The notes below the pieces were generated by a model that was not told where the DNA came from, ran no database searches, and was given only the letters and a program-made list of their open reading frames with translations. Made by a program: the position numbers and the translations under genes. Source: Ruminiclostridium papyrosolvens C7 (GTDB lineage Bacteria > Bacillota > Clostridia > Acetivibrionales > DSM-1351). Taken from it: a stretch of DNA of 64,000 nt. The stretch lies in NCBI RefSeq assembly GCF_000421965.1, contig NZ_ATAY01000093.1:22668-86667 (forward strand), in the 5' to 3' direction. Positions within the stretch are counted from its first letter, which is position 1. Every line of letters begins with the position of its first letter. This document shows positions 61,357 through 64,000 of the stretch, piece by piece.

Positions 61357-62449
61357 CGAGGGATTTGGTTCCTGGGAGGCAATCTGTTTACTAATAAATA
61401 TGATTTTTGTCCAGGTAATATTATATTTTCCAAAAGATGCGTCAGTTATGGGAGGGAGCGCAGGATGGATTATACCTATAGCGGTAACAATAATCGCCTA
61501 TATTTACTTTGCCATAGCCACCGGATTTTATAGACAACATGGAAATCTTGATTTACTTGAGATATCGGAAAAGTCTGCAGGAAGGATATGTAAGATAATT
61601 GTAGGGCTTTTAGCAGCGTTATTACTTATATTACTTGAAGTATCTCTTTTGGGCGAGTACGCACACTCACTTAAAATAGTATCACTTGATAAATCTCCAT
61701 TAGCTTATATTCTCATATTGTTTCTGGTGGGGATGGCTGCGGCAGCATATTATGGAATAGAAGTTGTGGCACGTATAAGTGCCTTTATAGTACCGATATG
61801 CATAATCGGATTTATTTTAATAACAATAGGAGTTATCCCGGAATATAATACAGACAATTTGTTCCCCATCTTGGGAAAAGGTGTTGATTCAATAATAAAC
61901 GGAAGTACTGTCAGCTTGCATATATTTTCTCCATTGCTGCTAATATTTTTTATGATACCGTTTTTTAAGAGAAGGAATCTAAACCGTGTAGGCTATTTAT
62001 CAATAACCATATCAGGATTAATAATGTTTTGGTCCACATTATCATTTCTATTGACTTATCCATACGAAATGGCAGTTGGTAAAAAAATACCTATATATCA
62101 GATGGCAAGACTTATTGAAATTGGAGATTATGTACAAAGAGTGGAATCAGTATTTGTTTTGGTATTTTCATTATCATCCGTATTATACATGGGTGCCTTG
62201 TTTACTTTCATAATCCATATAATTGCTAAAACTCTTGATTTGGACAGACATCAGCCAATTATATTGCCCATTGCAATAATAATTTACTCTATGACATTCT
62301 TTAAAAAAGGACTTCCGTTTCACCTGCCGGGCAGTCAAATGACAAACATACTGTGTATTTTAGCACTTTTGCTGCCGATTATCGTACTGATTATAGGTTC
62401 CATAAAAAAAGTAGATTCTGAAAATGAAGGAGGGCAAAACTACGAATAG
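61346..62449 (+). CDS. gerKB: Second GerB-type germinant receptor permease subunit
   Basis: B subunit of the second receptor, about 367 residues with about ten helices (FGSWEAICLLINMIFVQVILYFPKDASVMGGSAGWIIPI onward). ATG 61346 follows GGAGGTGA (61333-61340) inside the end of gerA-2; the open frame from 61316 lacks such a site. Its end overlaps gerC-2 by 26 bases. The order here is A, B, C, small protein, unlike the first operon (A, C, small protein, B). Confidence 0.9.
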   Translation: MRNNEGFGSWEAICLLINMIFVQVILYFPKDASVMGGSAGWIIPIAVTIIAYIYFAIATGFYRQHGNLDLLEISEKSAGRICKIIVGLLAALLLILLEVSLLGEYAHSLKIVSLDKSPLAYILILFLVGMAAAAYYGIEVVARISAFIVPICIIGFILITIGVIPEYNTDNLFPILGKGVDSIINGSTVSLHIFSPLLLIFFMIPFFKRRNLNRVGYLSITISGLIMFWSTLSFLLTYPYEMAVGKKIPIYQMARLIEIGDYVQRVESVFVLVFSLSSVLYMGALFTFIIHIIAKTLDLDRHQPIILPIAIIIYSMTFFKKGLPFHLPGSQMTNILCILALLLPIIVLIIGSIKKVDSENEGGQNYE

Positions 62450-63623
62450 AATAGCCAGACTCTTTTGTATTATTTTATGTATATCTGTAATTATGGTAAC
62501 TCTGACAGGTTGTTATGATAACAGAGAAATTGAAGACTTAGCATATGTAGTAGCAATCGGGATAGATGAAGCTGATAACAATATGTTTAATCTTACCTTT
62601 CAGACTGCTGTACCAAAATCAATAACCACCGGTGAAGGGGAAACGACAGATATAAAAACCTTCAAGACTGATAATTTTATTTCAGGCTTCAGAAAAACAG
62701 GAAGATATCTAAGTAAAAAAATAAATTTGTCCCATACAAAAATAATTGTAGTTTCTGAAAAAATAGCGAAAAGAGGACTACTTCCATTTCTGAATGGTTT
62801 ACAAAACTACATGGAGCTTCGTCCTAACGTAAATATTATTGTTTCTGCAAATGGAGCCAAAAACTATATAGAATCCCTGCAACCTAAACTGTCATCAAGC
62901 CCTACCAAATTTTATGATATGATGTTTAAATCCTACCAAACTGATTTTCGTGTTCCAAGTTCTCAGCTGGGGGACTATCTTTACAGAACACATAGCTCAG
63001 GTTCACAACCTGTGGCAATATATACAGATGTGGACAATAGCGTTATTGACAGTAAAAAGCCTGAAACAGACAAACCTGAGGAAGAGGCAGATAAGGGAAA
63101 GAAGAATATGTCCGTAAAGGGATTGGCCGTATTTAATGGGGACAAAATGATAGGAAGTCTTGATTCAGCAGAAACCTCTATATATGCATTAATGACAGGG
63201 TCTATAGATAATATAAAACTGGAGGTTAGAGACCCCCTGGACGAAAGATATAAAATATTAAGCAATGTAAGCAAAGACAGGTCCTCCAATACAAGCGTAC
63301 AGGTATATGGCAATAAACCCGAAATAAATATAGACCTCAATCTTCATGCAGATGTAGAAGCTGTTCAAAGCAACATAAATTACTCCGATCCTGCAAAATT
63401 ACAGAAAGTTCAAAAGGAGTATGAAGATTATATAAAAAATGAAATGAACAGCCTTCTTACTAAAACGTCATATGAGTGCAAAAGCGATATATTTGGCTTT
63501 GGACAGATTGCAAAGAAAAATTACATGACTATATCGCAATGGGATAAAGTCAAATGGCACGAGATTTTTCCCAATGCGATTTACAGGATAAGAGTAAGCA
63601 TGACGGTTTCGGGTCAGCAATAA
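62424..63623 (+). CDS. gerKC: Second Ger(x)C lipoprotein subunit
   Basis: C subunit of the second receptor, 399 residues. The signal peptide ends in lipobox LTGC (FCIILCISVIMVTLTGCYDNREIEDLA), and the YDNREIEDLAYVVAIGID start of the mature protein is typical. The C-terminal domain has YECKSDIFGFGQIAKKNYMTISQWDKVKWHEIFPNA. ATG 62424 has a weak ribosome site (GAAAATG context) and lies inside gerB-2, so initiation probably depends on coupling. A Lys/Glu-rich linker lies near 215-230. Confidence 0.92.
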   Translation: MKEGKTTNRIARLFCIILCISVIMVTLTGCYDNREIEDLAYVVAIGIDEADNNMFNLTFQTAVPKSITTGEGETTDIKTFKTDNFISGFRKTGRYLSKKINLSHTKIIVVSEKIAKRGLLPFLNGLQNYMELRPNVNIIVSANGAKNYIESLQPKLSSSPTKFYDMMFKSYQTDFRVPSSQLGDYLYRTHSSGSQPVAIYTDVDNSVIDSKKPETDKPEEEADKGKKNMSVKGLAVFNGDKMIGSLDSAETSIYALMTGSIDNIKLEVRDPLDERYKILSNVSKDRSSNTSVQVYGNKPEINIDLNLHADVEAVQSNINYSDPAKLQKVQKEYEDYIKNEMNSLLTKTSYECKSDIFGFGQIAKKNYMTISQWDKVKWHEIFPNAIYRIRVSMTVSGQQ

Positions 63624-63644
63624 ATAAAATCGGGAGTGGATAAA

Positions 63645-63809
63645 ATGGCAGGTAATATCATTATAGTAATATTCTTAGTCTGGATATGTATATATTCATT
63701 CAGCTTCGGAGTTTACACTTGGAAAAATAGCAACTGGTTTGGAGGATTGATAGTAATTTTGTTATCCTTAACATCACTGTTGCTTCCCGCAGCAATGATG
63801 TTTTTATAG
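63645..63809 (+). CDS. Small two-helix membrane protein after gerC-2
   Basis: A 54-codon gene: MAGNIIIVIFLVWICIYSFS begins the first helix, and a second (FGGLIVILLSLTSLLLPA) follows after a basic loop (WKNSNW). ATG 63645 follows GGGAGTGG (63632-63639), 21 bases after the gerC-2 stop. It is the counterpart of the 71-residue protein in the other ger operon by size, topology and context. No sequence similarity between the two is obvious by eye. Confidence 0.7.
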   Translation: MAGNIIIVIFLVWICIYSFSFGVYTWKNSNWFGGLIVILLSLTSLLLPAAMMFL

Positions 63810-63845
63810 ATAATCATATACCATAAATTAGTGTAGAATTTGGTG

Positions 63846-63874
63846 TTGACACAAAAGTAATGGTGTGTTAACAT
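63846..63874 (+). promoter_or_regulatory. First of two tandem strong promoters
   Basis: TTGACA (63846-63851), 17 bases and TAACAT (63869-63874). The flanks GTG before the -35 and ATAATCAAGCTG after the -10 are repeated in the second promoter. Confidence 0.55.
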
Positions 63875-63950
63875 AATCAAGCTGTCGCAGAAAACAGCAC
63901 TTAAATAGTTAAGGTAGTATAACTACCAAAAACTGAAATTAAAAAAAGTG

Positions 63951-63979
63951 TTGACAACAGGATAGCAAAGTGTTAATAT
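63951..63979 (+). promoter_or_regulatory. Second tandem promoter, probably of an rRNA operon beyond the window
   Basis: TTGACA (63951-63956), 17 bases and TAATAT (63974-63979), followed by AATTAAGCTGCTTGCGACA. It lies 105 bases after the first copy. Tandem perfect -35 boxes and the AAGCTG leader are usual before 16S rRNA genes in clostridia; the gene itself is outside. Confidence 0.65.
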
Positions 63980-64000
63980 AATTAAGCTGCTTGCGACAAA

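Noticed and set aside
1..64000. CRISPR arrays, tRNA genes, insertion sequences, prophage
   Set aside because: No regular direct repeats, cloverleaf sequences, transposase or phage genes were recognised on reading.

Overview
The window is low-GC DNA of an anaerobic, spore-forming, cellulosome-producing clostridium. A Ruminiclostridium (Clostridium) cellulolyticum-type organism fits best: there is an alpha/beta spore DNA-binding protein, two germinant-receptor operons, spoVD/spoVR/prkA/yhbH homologues, and a secreted glucuronoyl esterase whose type-I dockerin carries AL/SL recognition residues. The species assignment is inference.

Layout. 1-8416: a peptidoglycan (dcw-type) operon, spoVD(5'-cut)-murE-murF-mraY-ftsW/spoVE-murG, without murD, closed by a bidirectional terminator. 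8423-15268: SASP, a PyrR-attenuated uracil permease, an MGDG/UgtP-like glycosyltransferase, an active-looking DacF-type carboxypeptidase, a B12/radical-SAM protein and a PadR regulator. 15577-22164: the sporulation trio prkA (frame broken)-yhbH-spoVR, then htpG behind a perfect CIRCE element. 22345-28933: chemotaxis and regulatory genes (MCP remnant, acyl-CoA synthetase with XRE-cupin regulator, short MCP, HD-GYP, LysR). 29065-36668: purL, a TIM-barrel isomerase, a DUF4097 lipoprotein, and the dockerin-CE15 esterase behind a leader of about 450 nt. 36766-47461: a complete Tad/Flp pilus operon with a consensus promoter, TadZ (frame broken), TadA, TadB, TadC, Flp pilin, pseudopilins, two A24 peptidase-like proteins and an FHA protein. 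47456-50658: patatin, small EamA, YjbQ, an unknown protein, dCMP deaminase. 50729-63809: a spore germination island with two ger operons in opposite orientation, each with a small two-helix membrane protein. It also holds a secreted amidase, a 3D-domain protein, a c-di-AMP (ydaO) riboswitch before a dapB homologue, and a DacF-like protein that has lost all three penicillin-binding motifs. 63846-64000: tandem consensus promoters pointing out of the window, probably toward an rRNA operon.

Functionally, the two ends concern cell-wall synthesis and spore cortex/germination. The centre carries envelope-facing accessory functions: pilus, cellulosomal esterase and chemotaxis.

The strongest candidates for something new are the degenerate PBP next to dapB under a c-di-AMP riboswitch, the small two-helix proteins in both ger operons, and a second inverted repeat spanning the htpG promoter. 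Three genes (prkA, tadZ, gerA-2) are each broken by one nucleotide at or near a short homopolymer. Two more starts (lysR and a small ORF before padR) look similarly shifted. These may be sequencing errors and should be resequenced before any pseudogene is claimed.
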